64,000 bases of DNA from Streptomyces sp. JH14 (GCF_029428675.1 NZ_JAJNEL010000001.1:310001-374000); one strand, 5' to 3'; shown: positions 51,243 through 61,167, numbered from the stretch's first letter. Numbers and translations: made by a program. The notes: generated by a model not told the origin, from the sequence alone.

Positions 51243-51556
51243 CGCGTCACAGAGCTCACAGCTTCTCTGCCACCGGCAGATGAATGATCCGACCGACATA
51301 CGGTTTGGCGTGGCCGAGGATTTCGAGTAGGAGGATGGCAACCCCACCGCACGCACCCTCCGCCCTATGACACGACGTGTCCGTGAACGAAAAGAAGTCC
51401 GCGCGGGGCGGTCTCCCGGCGAACATCATCGATGTGCCGACTGGATGGGCCTGACCTGGGCATTCTTAGCTTTCAGCGCTGTCAGGGCCTGCCCTGGAGT
51501 GCAGTCGGCGCACGTCTCCAGAGCCAGCGGCAGGAAAAGTAGGACCAGTGCGGCGG
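51243..51556. other. Gap with an unassigned reading-frame tail
   Basis: 314 bp. On the minus strand, just upstream of the HTH gene, ILLLEILGHAKPYVGRIIHL ends in a stop at about 51268 and looks like the C-terminus of a lost protein; its upstream part is absent. Nothing recognisable at 51360-51556. Confidence 0.35.
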
Positions 51557-53239
51557 TCAGGCACCCCAGACCGGGAGGTCGATCCGGGAGGGGCGGGCGG
51601 TGTCGTGGGAGATCTCCTGCTCGGCACGGACGGTGGCCGTGGCGGTGACGGCGGGATCACCGGTGCCGGGGTTGCGGGCGTAGCGCGGATGCGCGCCCGA
51701 GCTGACCTGGACGCCGATGCGATGGCCGGCCGCGAATCGGTGGAAGGTCGGCCACAGGGGTACGTCCACCTCGGCGAAGCCATCTTCGTCAGGCCGGGGG
51801 TCGGTGGTGGCCGTGCCGGTGCTTCCGATGCGGCGGATGCCGTCGCAGACGGTCGTGGACCGGCCGTCCGGGTGCACGTCGCAGAGGCGGACGAACACGT
51901 CGGCGCTGCGGGCGGAGGAGCGGAAGCGGATCCGGGCGACCAGCTCGCCGGCGACGACGACGGCGTCTTCCAACGGCGTGCTGCGGAAGACGGTGACGTC
52001 GTCGCGGCGTTCGTGTGCGGTGCTGTCGGTGGGCCCTGCCTGCGGGTGCAGGCTGGGGCCGCCGACAGCGGGGGTGGGACTGTCGGGATCGTAGGTGTAT
52101 CGGGTGCTGCCACCGTCCGGGAGGGCTGTACCGAGCAGGCCGGACGCGTGCAGGTGCCAGGGCCGCACGGTGGTTCCGGGCGGTGGCCAGGCCGGCAGGT
52201 CGTGCCACTGCCGGGCAGCGGTGAGGTAGGCACGGACGGGCGCGACGCGGCTGCCGGGTGCGCCGGCGAAGTGCTCTTTCAGGAACGCGACGGACTCGGC
52301 GAAGGCAGGGCCCCCGCCGCCGGTGATGTGGTTCCAGGGGCCGACCGTCAGTCGCGGCGGCCGGCCCGCGGCTGCGAGCTGGGCGTAGTTGCGCAGCTGC
52401 CAGGGCAGGAAGATGTCGTACCAGCCGGTGCTCATGTACACGGGTGCGGTGACGTCGGGCACCGAGGCGGTGTGTGACTGCCGCGTCCAGTAGTCGTCGG
52501 TGAGTTTCTCGTGGGTGAGCCAGTCCTGGTACCAGTCGATCGGCTGGCCTGCGGCGGCGGTGTCGCCGGCGCCCAGCGGGAGCACGTCGAAGGCCTTGGC
52601 CAGCTTTCGGTCGGGCAGCCGAAGGACCGCCCGTATCGCGGCCAGTGCGCGGCGGCGGTCCATCAGGTCCATCATCCGCGACCAGCCGAGCGCGTTGCTC
52701 AGCGAGAAGGCTCCGTTGTCCCACGTGATCGCGCCGAAGTCGGGCATCGTGTTGATCAGGCAGAGCGCGTCGGGTGCGCTGTCAGGATCCTCGCGACGCA
52801 TCCGGCCGGCCACTGCCCACTGCGTGTATCCCAGATAGCTCGGGCCGAAGGTCGCGACCGCGCCGGTGAACCACGATTGGCGCCGGACCCAGCGGTGGGT
52901 GGCCATCCCGTCGCGTTGCTCGTCGAGCTGGGGTGCGAACTTTCCCGCGGATCCCCAGGTGCCGCGGCAGCTCTGGACAACCACGGTGAACCCCTCGCGG
53001 GCGAGCGCCGGCGCACGGGTGATGACGCTTCCGCGGCCGTAAGGGGAGCGGATGACGACCGTGGGCAGTGGCGGGCTCACCCCGCCGACCGGCGTGTAGA
53101 GGTCGGTGATCAGCTCCACGCCGTCGTTCATGGGCACCCGCATTCCGCGCCGCAGGGTGAAGTCGTAGGGACCCGGGGTGACTCCCGGGAGCTGCCTGGA
53201 CTGCAGTCGGCGGGACAGCAGTCGGCGGATACCGGTCAT
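51557..53239 (-). CDS. CocE/NonD family hydrolase
   Basis: 560 aa. Start at ATG 53239 with GGGAGGA 7 nt upstream. The alpha/beta-hydrolase has the nucleophile Ser134 in FGPSYLGYTQW, a His in VGPWNHITGG, and an oxyanion region VIRSPYGRGS. The C-terminal jelly-roll (GIQVSSGAHPRYARNPGTGD-like end, residues about 470-540) is the X-Pro dipeptidyl-peptidase C-domain. Members hydrolyse esters or amides such as cocaine, glutaryl-7-ACA or X-Pro peptides; the substrate here is unknown. No signal peptide. Monocistronic, behind the LacI gene. Confidence 0.88.
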   Translation of the reverse strand: MTGIRRLLSRRLQSRQLPGVTPGPYDFTLRRGMRVPMNDGVELITDLYTPVGGVSPPLPTVVIRSPYGRGSVITRAPALAREGFTVVVQSCRGTWGSAGKFAPQLDEQRDGMATHRWVRRQSWFTGAVATFGPSYLGYTQWAVAGRMRREDPDSAPDALCLINTMPDFGAITWDNGAFSLSNALGWSRMMDLMDRRRALAAIRAVLRLPDRKLAKAFDVLPLGAGDTAAAGQPIDWYQDWLTHEKLTDDYWTRQSHTASVPDVTAPVYMSTGWYDIFLPWQLRNYAQLAAAGRPPRLTVGPWNHITGGGGPAFAESVAFLKEHFAGAPGSRVAPVRAYLTAARQWHDLPAWPPPGTTVRPWHLHASGLLGTALPDGGSTRYTYDPDSPTPAVGGPSLHPQAGPTDSTAHERRDDVTVFRSTPLEDAVVVAGELVARIRFRSSARSADVFVRLCDVHPDGRSTTVCDGIRRIGSTGTATTDPRPDEDGFAEVDVPLWPTFHRFAAGHRIGVQVSSGAHPRYARNPGTGDPAVTATATVRAEQEISHDTARPSRIDLPVWGA

Positions 53240-53443
53240 TACTCGTCCTCCCATTACGGCACGGGGTGTGGGGCGATCAGGCCGGCTGCTGGGCGGCGAT
53301 GGCGTCGCGCAGGCGTGCCGGAGCCGGTAGCGAGGCGGGCAAGGCGGGGCCGCCTCGGCGACCAGCGCGGCACCGGCGCGTGAAAGCGTTCGAACAGGTC
53401 AAGCTCCTTCGCGGAGACCCCTGTCACCGCCGCAACGCTGCGG

Positions 53444-54481
53444 TTACGAGGCGGGCCCGGTGGAGGCGCGGACGACCAGCTCGGTGGCCAACTCCATGCG
53501 GGCGGGGCGTCGGATGCCGCTGTCTTCGCTCTGGGAAAGCTCGATCAGGTGCTTGACCGCTGCGGCACCCAACTCGGTGCTGGGTTGTCTGACGGTGGTC
53601 AGCCCGGGGCTGACGCAGTATGCCTCGGGCAGGTCGTCGAAGCCGATGACGCTGACGTCCTCGGGAATGCGCAGGCCTCGCGCGTTCAGCGTGTCGTAGA
53701 TGCCGAGTGCCATGGGGTCCGAGCAGGCGAAGATTCCGGTGATCCCCGGATTCCTGTCGAGCAGGGTGTGGGTGGCGGCCGCCGCCTTGTCACGATTCCA
53801 TCCGCCGTAGGTCACGGACACCGTGGCACTGCCGGCGGGTGCTGTGGCGGCTGCCGCACGGAAGCCGTCGACGCGTGCCCGGCTGTAGAGATGACGGGCA
53901 TGGCCGGCGACAATCCCCATCCGCTCGTGGCCAAGAGACAGGAGGTGCTCGGCGGCCATGCGGCCGCCGTCCCAGTTCGCCACGCCGATGCTTGCCACCC
54001 CTGACGGCGCCGTGCTCATCGGGTCGATCAGCACCACGGGGACGCCTGCGGCAAAGAGCGCGTTGAACTGCCGCGAGGTGGGATCGACCAGCGCCCCGAT
54101 GGTGCCGACGGAGCGCCTTCTCAGGACCCGCGACACCCAGTCGCCGGCCGGCTCGGCGAGCGTCATGACGACATCCAGTCCCGCTGCCGCCGCCTCGCGC
54201 CCGACTCCGGCTGTCACCAGATTCGCCCATGACCCCTCGAAGTGGGTGACCACGAGTGTGAGCACGTTGGCCAAGCCGCTCTCGTACTGCACGCTTTCGA
54301 TCTTGGCCCCGCCCGGGCGGGTGTAGCCGACGGCTCGCACGGCTTCCATGACCTTCGCCCGCGTCTCGGCCGATACGTCAGTTCCGCCGCGCAGCACCTT
54401 GGACACGGTGGGCACGCTCGTGCCGGCGGTCGCGGCGACCAATGACAACGTCGGGCGCGATCCGACGGGTCGGGGGGACAT
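53444..54481 (-). CDS. LacI-family regulator of the arabinoxylan locus
   Basis: 345 aa. HTH LSLVAATAGTSVPTVSKVLRG (residues about 12-32), hinge, and sugar-sensing domain with AAEHLLSLGHERMGIVAGHA, GIFACSDPMALGIYDTLNAR and VIGFDDLPEAYCVSPGLTTV. It is the last gene of the leftward importer-GH51-GH43 unit, 82 bp after GH43. The palindromic TTGCGCAA-core sites in the divergent promoter at 61.1 kb are its probable targets, since no other regulator is in the locus. Confidence 0.88.
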   Translation of the reverse strand: MSPRPVGSRPTLSLVAATAGTSVPTVSKVLRGGTDVSAETRAKVMEAVRAVGYTRPGGAKIESVQYESGLANVLTLVVTHFEGSWANLVTAGVGREAAAAGLDVVMTLAEPAGDWVSRVLRRRSVGTIGALVDPTSRQFNALFAAGVPVVLIDPMSTAPSGVASIGVANWDGGRMAAEHLLSLGHERMGIVAGHARHLYSRARVDGFRAAAATAPAGSATVSVTYGGWNRDKAAAATHTLLDRNPGITGIFACSDPMALGIYDTLNARGLRIPEDVSVIGFDDLPEAYCVSPGLTTVRQPSTELGAAAVKHLIELSQSEDSGIRRPARMELATELVVRASTGPAS

Positions 54482-54563
54482 GGTGACAGGTTATCCAGCG
54501 AGGTAGAGGTCCAGGACTGCGGGCCGGTACTGGCGGGCACTTGAGCTGGCCGAACGACGAGCC

Positions 54564-56099
54564 TCATGCGGGGGGCGCCGAGGCTGGGGTGTACTCGAAC
54601 CAGTCGAAGGCGACCACGCCCTCGGTGGCGTACATGCCGATGACGCGGCCGGTGAAGCCACAGGCGACCTCGGTGGACAGGTAGCGCCCGTCCAGCTCGA
54701 CGAGCAGCTGGGCGTCCGCGTTATCAGGATCGCCTAGCCAGAAGGCGAGCGTGTCAGGACCGGTGGTGCCGCCGTCGGTGAGTTCGGGCGACGCGGGCAC
54801 AAGGCCGGACGTGCGGATCGCGATGGTGAGGGTCAGCGGCCCGGGCGGGACCGGTCGGCGGGCCACGGCCTGGCGCAGCGGGCCGATCCGGGCGACGACG
54901 CGGGCCTCTCCTTCGCCGACCTCCAGTTCGTAGTGGTGGGCTTCGTCCATGCGCACGGCCAGGCCACCGCGTCCCGTACCCGGGTCGATCGCGGCGGTGA
55001 CGCGGCAGTCGTGGTGCTGCTGGCGGCGGCCGACGAAGGTGTACCCAGGTCGGTCGAGGGTGTCGCCGGTGGCGCTGAGGACCAGCTGGCCGGGGCGCTC
55101 GGTGAGCGACCAGGAGCCGTCCGGGCGGGTGAACGGCGAGATCCAGTGCGGTGCGAGAGCGGGCTCGTCGAAGTCGTCGCGGTCGGGCAGGGCCGGAACG
55201 GGGTGCCAGGCACCGCCCGGCGCCGCGTGCCTCTCGGGTACGGGCGCGACGACCGGCCAGCCGTCCTCGCCCCACTCCACCGGGGCCAGGAACGTCTCGC
55301 GGCCGAGCACGTGCACGTCGGGCGTGAAGCCGCGGGGCCGGACGCCGAGCAGCACCATCCACCAACTGCCGTCGGGAGCCTGAACCAGGTCGGCGTGGCC
55401 GGTGTTCTGGATGGGGCGGGCGGCACCACTGTGGGACAGCAGGGGGTTGGCGGGCGCGCCTTCCCAGGGGCCACGCGGCGAACGGCCGCGGGCGACGGAC
55501 ACGCTGTGGCCGCGTTCGGTACCGCCTTCGGCGATCAGCAGGTACCACCAGTCGCCGATCCGGTAGAGGTGCGGCGCCTCGGGGTACTTGAGGCCACTGC
55601 CGGACCACGTGGGGAACGGCCCCTCCAGCACCTCCCCCTTGACCAGGTCGATCCTGGCCATGTTGATGCCACCCGCGGGCCCGGAGAAGGCGCACCAGCA
55701 GGTACCGTCCTCCTCCCACGCCAGGTCGGGGTCGATCCCGTGCAGGTCGAGCCATACCGGGTCGCTCCACGGTCCTTCGGGCCGCTCGGCCGAGACGACG
55801 AAGTTGCCCCCGCCGTCGATATTGGTGTTGATGACCCAGTAACGCCCGTCGTGATGGCGGATGGTGGGGGCGTAAAGACCGCCGGACGCCTTGGAGCCCG
55901 GGAGGGGCAGCGGCAGTTGCCCGGGCCGGTCGAGCACATTGCCGATCTGCTCCCAGTGCACGAGGTCCTTGCTGTGGAAGAGCGGAAGCCCGGGGAAGTA
56001 CTCGAAGCTGGAGCACACCAGGTAGTAGTCGTCATCGACCCGGCACACGCTCGGATCGGGGTGGAACCCGCTGATCACAGGGTTTTCGTACGTAGGCAC
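54564..56099 (-). CDS. GH43 beta-xylosidase/alpha-L-arabinofuranosidase, intracellular
   Basis: 511 aa. GTG start at 56099 is favoured (AAAGGAA 8 nt upstream) over the ATG at 56132. Five-bladed propeller with catalytic base D15 (GFHPDPS), pKa-modulating D123 (GIDPDL) and acid E174 (YPEAPHLY), plus a C-terminal beta-sandwich (DUF1349/GH43_C2-like, from about residue 310: WISPFTRPDGSWSLTERPGQ). No signal peptide, so it trims imported oligosaccharides. It follows GH51 by 84 bp. Confidence 0.9.
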   Translation of the reverse strand: MPTYENPVISGFHPDPSVCRVDDDYYLVCSSFEYFPGLPLFHSKDLVHWEQIGNVLDRPGQLPLPLPGSKASGGLYAPTIRHHDGRYWVINTNIDGGGNFVVSAERPEGPWSDPVWLDLHGIDPDLAWEEDGTCWCAFSGPAGGINMARIDLVKGEVLEGPFPTWSGSGLKYPEAPHLYRIGDWWYLLIAEGGTERGHSVSVARGRSPRGPWEGAPANPLLSHSGAARPIQNTGHADLVQAPDGSWWMVLLGVRPRGFTPDVHVLGRETFLAPVEWGEDGWPVVAPVPERHAAPGGAWHPVPALPDRDDFDEPALAPHWISPFTRPDGSWSLTERPGQLVLSATGDTLDRPGYTFVGRRQQHHDCRVTAAIDPGTGRGGLAVRMDEAHHYELEVGEGEARVVARIGPLRQAVARRPVPPGPLTLTIAIRTSGLVPASPELTDGGTTGPDTLAFWLGDPDNADAQLLVELDGRYLSTEVACGFTGRVIGMYATEGVVAFDWFEYTPASAPPA

Positions 56100-56183
56100 A
56101 GAATGTGTTCCTTTCGAACCGCCCAGCGTCATGGAGCGAGAGTGGGCCGAGGCTGGTTGGCGGAATCCGCTTCGTGTCGTCGC

Positions 56184-57683
56184 TCAGCGGAGGGCGATCG
56201 CCGTCCACGAGACCGGTGGCAGCTCGATGGTGAGCACGCCGTCGGTGAGTGTCGCGCTCGTGTTTGCGGACGGGGTCACCCGGTGCTGCTCGGCGAGCGT
56301 GTTCTTCGCGTACACGTCGGAGTCGGCGAGCGTGATCGCCTCGACGATGCGCGACGAGCCGAGGCCGCGGACGTCGATCGTGACCTGCGCGGCCTCCTCC
56401 AGGTCGCGGTTGACGAGGAAGACCGCGGCCTGGTCCTCGTCGACGGTCGCGACGGCGTCGATGACGGATGCCTCGCCGTGGCGCGCCGTTTTGTACGTCG
56501 GCGCCTCGATCACGGGCCGGATCACCTCGCCGGAGGCGAGCCGGCTCGTGATCGAGAACGGGTAGAAGGTCGTCTGCCGCCAGGCCGCGCCGCCGGGCTC
56601 GGTCATGATCGGCGCGATCACGTTGACGAGCTGCGCGAGCGATGCCGAGGTGACGCGGTCGCTGCGCTTGAGGAGCGTCATCAGCAGGTTCCCGACGACG
56701 ACGGCATCCGCCACCGTGTAGACGTCCTCGAGTTGCCGAGGGGCGTGGCGCCACTCGGCGTTGACCTGCTGGGACTCTTGGTGCTCCTTGAGGTACCAGA
56801 CGTTCCACTCGTCGAAGGAGATGTTGATCTTCTTGTTTGAGCGTTTTTTGTACCCCACGTGGTCGGCGGTCGCGACGACGGTGTCGATGAAGTAGTCCAT
56901 GTCGATCGCCGAGGCGAGGAAGGATCCGAGGTCGCCGTCGTGCTCCTGGTAGTACGCGTGGCACGAGACGTAGTCGACATGGTCGTAGCTGTGCTCGAGT
57001 ACCGTGCGCTCCCAGTCGCCGAATGTCGGCATGCCGGACCCGGAGGAGCCGCAGGCGACGAGTTCGAGGTCCTTGTCGGCCATCTTCATCGCGGCGGCGG
57101 TGCGGGCGGCGATCTTGCCGTAGTCGTCCGCCGTCATGAAGCCGGTCTGCCAGGGTCCGTCCATTTCGTTGCCGAGGCACCACATGCGCACGTTGTGCGG
57201 GTCCGGCGTGCCATTGGCGATGCGCAGGTCGGACAGCGTCGTGCCGGAGGGGTGGTTGGCGTACTCGAGCAGGTCCAGGGCGGGCAGGATGCCCCTGGTG
57301 GCGATGTTGACCGCCAGCATCAGTTCGGAGTCGGTGAGCTTGAGCCACTTGGCGAACTCGTCGAGGCCGACCTGGTTCGATTCGAGCGAGTGCCAGGCGA
57401 GGTCGCGGCGCACCGGGCGCTTCTCCCGCGGGCCGACCGCGTCCTCCCAGCGGAAGCCGGAGACGAAGTTGCCGCCCGGGTAGCGGATGGTCGTGGTGCC
57501 GAGTTCCCTGACGAGTTCGACGACGTCCATGCGGAACCCGTCCTCGTTGGCGCTCGGGTGATCCGGCTCGTAGATGCCGGTGTACACGCAGCGGCCGAGG
57601 TGCTCGACGAACGAGCCGAAGAGGCGGCGCCGGACAGGAGCGATGACGGCCTGCTTGTCGAGCTGAATGTTGGCGCGGGGCAA
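56184..57683 (-). CDS. abfA: GH51 alpha-L-arabinofuranosidase, intracellular
   Basis: 499 aa. The retaining arabinofuranosidase barrel starts LFGSFVEHLGRCVYTGIYEP. Acid/base E173 lies in CLGNEMDGPWQ and nucleophile E292 in SFDEWNVWY, with the C-terminal beta-sandwich from about residue 390. No signal peptide, so it removes arabinose from imported arabino(xylo)-oligosaccharides. The stretch around 56822-56858 (TTGTTTGAGCGTTTTTTGTA) is less GC-rich than its surroundings but in frame. Located 125 bp after the importer genes, with a hairpin in between. Confidence 0.93.
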   Translation of the reverse strand: MPRANIQLDKQAVIAPVRRRLFGSFVEHLGRCVYTGIYEPDHPSANEDGFRMDVVELVRELGTTTIRYPGGNFVSGFRWEDAVGPREKRPVRRDLAWHSLESNQVGLDEFAKWLKLTDSELMLAVNIATRGILPALDLLEYANHPSGTTLSDLRIANGTPDPHNVRMWCLGNEMDGPWQTGFMTADDYGKIAARTAAAMKMADKDLELVACGSSGSGMPTFGDWERTVLEHSYDHVDYVSCHAYYQEHDGDLGSFLASAIDMDYFIDTVVATADHVGYKKRSNKKINISFDEWNVWYLKEHQESQQVNAEWRHAPRQLEDVYTVADAVVVGNLLMTLLKRSDRVTSASLAQLVNVIAPIMTEPGGAAWRQTTFYPFSITSRLASGEVIRPVIEAPTYKTARHGEASVIDAVATVDEDQAAVFLVNRDLEEAAQVTIDVRGLGSSRIVEAITLADSDVYAKNTLAEQHRVTPSANTSATLTDGVLTIELPPVSWTAIALR

Positions 57684-57748
57684 TGCGGTGGTCCCTTTTC
57701 TGGAGTGAGGCGGGCGCGCCGAGCGCTGACGCCGTCAGATGCGGCCCG

Positions 57749-57772
57749 CCCCTGCCGAAGGCACGGCAGGGG
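57749..57772 (-). terminator. Intercistronic hairpin between importer and GH51
   Basis: CCCCTGCCG (57749-57757) pairs with CGGCAGGGG (57764-57772), loop AAGGCA. It sits in the 125-bp gap, suggesting partial termination after the transporter genes or a processing point. Confidence 0.65.
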
Positions 57773-57808
57773 TAGGCGTGAGTGTGCGGAGCCTGACTGG
57801 TGTCGGTT

Positions 57809-58711
57809 TCAGCCCTTCACAGCGCCGGTGAGACCGCCGACGATCTTCTTCTCGAAGATCGCGAAGAAGATCAGTGCGGGCAGCATGGCGAGTGAGGTGA
57901 ACGCGAGGACCCTCGCGGTGTCCACGGAGTACTGCGAAGAGAAGGCCTGGACGCCGAGTGGCAGGGTGAAGTTCGCTTGCGAGTTGAGGATGTACAGGGG
58001 CAGGACGTAGTTGTTCCAGCTGCCGATGAAACTGAGGATGCCGACTGTCACCACACCGGGCAGTGACAGCGGGATCACCATGCGGACGAAGAATCCGAGT
58101 CGGCTTGTACCGTCGATCGCGGCGGCCTCCTCGATCTCGTTCGGAATGGCTCGGAGGAACGGCACCAGGATGATGACGGTCGTGGGCAGGCCGAAGGCGA
58201 TCTGCGGGATGATCACGCCGAACAGGTTGTCGACGAGGCCGAGGTCCTTGACGACGATGTACAGCGGGGTGATCGCGATGACCAACGGGAACATCAGGCC
58301 GGCGGCGAACAGCGAATAGAGCGCGCCCTTGAGCTTGAAGTCATAGCGCGCGAGCACGAAGCTCACCATCAGGCCGAGGACGACGGTGCCGATGGTGCTC
58401 ACGAGCGCGACGATGACGGAGTTGGCGAATTCGCCCCAGAACGTCACCGACTTCAGGACGCTGATGTAGTTGCTCATGACCCAGGGGTGCGGAAGGGCGG
58501 CCGGGCTCGTGCTGATCTGCGAGTTGGTGCGGAATCCGCCGAGTACGATGTAGAGCACCGGTGCGATGCAGACCCCGATGACGAGCAGCGCGATGAAGTA
58601 GGTGAAGGGATTTCCCCACTTCTGCGGCTTGTCACGATTGTCGCGACGGCCGATGGGTGCTTTCGGCTCCGCGGCGGAGGAGGACCAGGAGTCGGCGGTC
58701 GTCGCGCTCAT
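57809..58711 (-). CDS. CUT1 sugar ABC transporter permease (MalG-type)
   Basis: 300 aa, six predicted helices (FIALLVIGVCIAPVLYIVLG first). The EAA loop reads EEAAAIDGTSRLGFFVRMVIP. Its ATG overlaps the stop of the upstream permease by four bases (58708-58711). Part of an arabino-oligosaccharide importer without its own ATPase, as usual for MsiK-served systems. Confidence 0.93.
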   Translation of the reverse strand: MSATTADSWSSSAAEPKAPIGRRDNRDKPQKWGNPFTYFIALLVIGVCIAPVLYIVLGGFRTNSQISTSPAALPHPWVMSNYISVLKSVTFWGEFANSVIVALVSTIGTVVLGLMVSFVLARYDFKLKGALYSLFAAGLMFPLVIAITPLYIVVKDLGLVDNLFGVIIPQIAFGLPTTVIILVPFLRAIPNEIEEAAAIDGTSRLGFFVRMVIPLSLPGVVTVGILSFIGSWNNYVLPLYILNSQANFTLPLGVQAFSSQYSVDTARVLAFTSLAMLPALIFFAIFEKKIVGGLTGAVKG

Positions 58712-59733
58712 CGGTTGGCTCCTTCAGTAACGGCACCCTGCAGGTCGCGGCGCAGGACGACGCGCTGGTAGATCAGCGCGACGATGAGCGAGATCAGGAA
58801 CATCACGACCGCGATGGCGCTGCCGTAGCCGTAGTTGCCCGCGTTGCGGCCCTGGGCGACCATGTAGATCGCCATGGTCGAGGTGCCCGCGGTGCCCGCG
58901 ACGTATGGGCCCCAGATGATGTAGACGAGATCGAACAGCTGCAGCGAGCCGATGATCGACAGGAACGCCCAGATGCGGATCGTCGGCCCCAGCAGCGGCA
59001 GTGTGATGCGGCGCTGGACCTGCCAGTAGGAGGCGCCGTCGATCTGAGCGGCCTCGAAGAGCTCGTCGGGGATCGACTGCAGGCCGGCGAGCATCAAAAT
59101 CACCGCGAAGCCGATGTACTTCCACGAGATGATGCCCATCAGCGTCCAGATGGCCAGCTTCGGGTTGGAGAGCCACTCGGCCTGCAGGAAGCCCAGGCCG
59201 ATGTGCTGCAGCAGGTCGTTGACGGCGCCGCTGCTCTGGAGCAGCAGGCTCCAGCCGGTGCCGACGATGACCTCGGAGATGACGTAGGGCACGAAGATCA
59301 GGACGCGGATGATCGAGCGGCCGCGGATCTTCTGGTTGAGCAGGAGCGCGAGGGTGATCGCCAGCGGGCCCTGGATGACCAGTGAGAGCACCAGGATCAG
59401 GCCGGTGTGCCACAGGACTTGCTGAAACGCGGGGTCGGTGAGGATCAGCTTGTAGTTGTTCAGGCCGACCCAATCGGTGGGCGGCCCGTAGCCGTGCCAC
59501 CGGTAGAAGCCGTAGAACGCAGCAAGCGCCACCGGGAAGATCACGAACGCCAGGAACATGATGATCGCCGGTCCGGCCAGGAGCGCGATCTCGAGCCGCA
59601 TCTTGGCACGGCCGCGGCGGCGCGCAGCCGCTCGAGGCGAAGCCGGGGACGCGGCCGTGGCCGCGCCCCCGACTCCGGTCGTGCCCTGCGACTGGCGGCC
59701 GGTGGCCGTGTCAGTACCCAGGGGGTTGCTCAT
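58708..59733 (-). CDS. CUT1 sugar ABC transporter permease (MalF-type)
   Basis: 341 aa with a Ser/Ala/Arg-rich cytosolic N-terminus (about 40 residues), then six predicted helices (LLAGPAIIMFLAFVIFPVAL first). EAA loop FEAAQIDGASYWQVQRRITL. Its start is 11 bp after the binding-protein stop. Translationally coupled to the second permease. Confidence 0.93.
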   Translation of the reverse strand: MSNPLGTDTATGRQSQGTTGVGGAATAASPASPRAAARRRGRAKMRLEIALLAGPAIIMFLAFVIFPVALAAFYGFYRWHGYGPPTDWVGLNNYKLILTDPAFQQVLWHTGLILVLSLVIQGPLAITLALLLNQKIRGRSIIRVLIFVPYVISEVIVGTGWSLLLQSSGAVNDLLQHIGLGFLQAEWLSNPKLAIWTLMGIISWKYIGFAVILMLAGLQSIPDELFEAAQIDGASYWQVQRRITLPLLGPTIRIWAFLSIIGSLQLFDLVYIIWGPYVAGTAGTSTMAIYMVAQGRNAGNYGYGSAIAVVMFLISLIVALIYQRVVLRRDLQGAVTEGANR

Positions 59734-59744
59734 TGTCTGCTTAC

Positions 59745-61043
59745 TCAGCCCTTCGCGGCAGCGGCGTTGGTGTCCTTGGCGATGTCGGCGGCGCTGCCCT
59801 TGCCGGCCAGCAGGTTCACGACCGCCGTGTTCATGGCGTTGCCGACGTTCTGGCCGTACACGGTGTCAAGGAACAGGATGGAGTAGGCGGCCTTGTTGAA
59901 GGCCTGCAGTGACGAGACGTTGTAGGAGTCGGTGACGACCCCCTGGGCGCTCTTGTTCACCGGGATCGTGAAGAAGGCCTTGGCGTAGGCCTCCTGCTGG
60001 TCCTTGGTCACCAGGAATTCGAGGAAGCCGAAGGCCTCCTTCGGCGCGTTCTTGGACAGGGAGTATCCACCGCCGCCGCCCATGAGGGCCGTCGGGTCGC
60101 CCTGGCCGCCGGGCACGGAGGGGAAGGGGAACCAGCCCAGGTCCGGAAGCCCCTTATTGTTGGGGGTCAGGCTGGCGATCACACCAGGCTGCCAGGTGCC
60201 CATGAGCTCCATGGCCGCCTTGTGGTTCGCGACCATGCCGGCCGACGACCCGGCGCCCTGCTGCGACGAGGTCGTCAGGAAGCCCTTCTGGAAGGGGCTG
60301 ACCTTCAGGAACTTGGACAGGTCGTCGCCGGCCTTGGTCCAGCACGCGTCGTCGAACTTCAGCGACTCGGCGGCCTTGTTCAAGGTGTCCTGGCTGCACT
60401 CGCGCAGGGCGAAGTTGTAGTACCAGTGCGCGGCCGGCCAGGCGTCCTTGGCACCGACCGCGATCGGCGCGACATTGATCTTCTTCAGCTTCGCGACAGC
60501 GTCCTCGAGCTCGTCCATCGTCGTCGGTGTCGAGGAGATGCCGGCCTGCTTGAACAGGTCCTTGCTGTAGTAGATGCCCTCGGGCTGCGTGTCGGTCGGC
60601 ATGGCGTAGACCTTGCCGTCGATCGAATTGCCTGCGATGGCCGCAGCGCTCGCGTTCGCCTTGTCGGTGGCGGTGAGGTTCAGTGCCTGGATCTGGCCGG
60701 CGTCGACCATGTCCCGCATCTTGCCGCCGCCGCGCTGCAGGAAGATGTCCGGCGCGGAGTTCGAGTTGAGCGCGGTCTGCAGCTTGCCGTCGAAGTCCTC
60801 GTTCTGGACCGACTGGATCTTGATCGTGACGCTCGGGTGAAGCTCGTGGTAGGCCTTCACGGCGGCCCTGAAGTAATCATCCCCGGGACCGGGCTGCGCG
60901 TTCTCCCAGAAGGTCAGCGTGACCTTGCCTCCGGACGGGCCGTTGCCCCCGTCGGCCTCGTCGCCGCCGGCGCACCCGGTGGCGGCGAGTGCTATGGCCA
61001 AGCCGATCGCGGCAGCCGTCGCGCTGCGTGTCTTCCTCGTCAT
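59745..61043 (-). CDS. CUT1 sugar ABC transporter substrate-binding lipoprotein
   Basis: 432 aa from the ATG at 61043 (AGGAAG 8 nt upstream). Signal with lipobox LAATGC (TGCAGGDEADGG). The mature part shows the MalE-like pattern VTLTFWENAQPGPGDDYFRA, APDIFLQRGGGKMRDMVDAG and HKAAMELMGTWQPG. The ligand is inferred as an arabino- or arabinoxylo-oligosaccharide from the GH51, GH43 and GH39 neighbours. First gene of the leftward operon; two TTGCGCAA-core operators lie 50-150 bp upstream. Confidence 0.92.
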   Translation of the reverse strand: MTRKTRSATAAAIGLAIALAATGCAGGDEADGGNGPSGGKVTLTFWENAQPGPGDDYFRAAVKAYHELHPSVTIKIQSVQNEDFDGKLQTALNSNSAPDIFLQRGGGKMRDMVDAGQIQALNLTATDKANASAAAIAGNSIDGKVYAMPTDTQPEGIYYSKDLFKQAGISSTPTTMDELEDAVAKLKKINVAPIAVGAKDAWPAAHWYYNFALRECSQDTLNKAAESLKFDDACWTKAGDDLSKFLKVSPFQKGFLTTSSQQGAGSSAGMVANHKAAMELMGTWQPGVIASLTPNNKGLPDLGWFPFPSVPGGQGDPTALMGGGGGYSLSKNAPKEAFGFLEFLVTKDQQEAYAKAFFTIPVNKSAQGVVTDSYNVSSLQAFNKAAYSILFLDTVYGQNVGNAMNTAVVNLLAGKGSAADIAKDTNAAAAKG

Positions 61044-61092
61044 CGTGGAACTTCCTGATCTGTAGCCATGAACACGATGGATGCGACGCGAA

Positions 61093-61108
61093 TAGTTTGC
61101 GCAAACTA
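61093..61108. promoter_or_regulatory. Perfect 16-bp LacI-type operator TAGTTTGCGCAAACTA
   Basis: Exact palindrome with a CG centre, 50 bp upstream of the binding-protein start. CG-centred palindromes of this size are characteristic of LacI-family operators; the LacI gene at 53.4 kb ends the same operon. Confidence 0.82.
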
Positions 61109-61167
61109 ATGGCCATCCGCGAAGCCGGTGCAATCTCTACCCCCTGAATTAGGCGGGTGGCCACCCT

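Noticed and set aside
53255..53443. A small leftward gene between LacI and the CocE-type hydrolase
   Set aside because: Protein-like stretches occur in different frames (MTGVSAKELDLFERFH; LPASLPAPARLRDAIAAQQP) without a single continuous frame or start; probably a decayed remnant, too weak to list.
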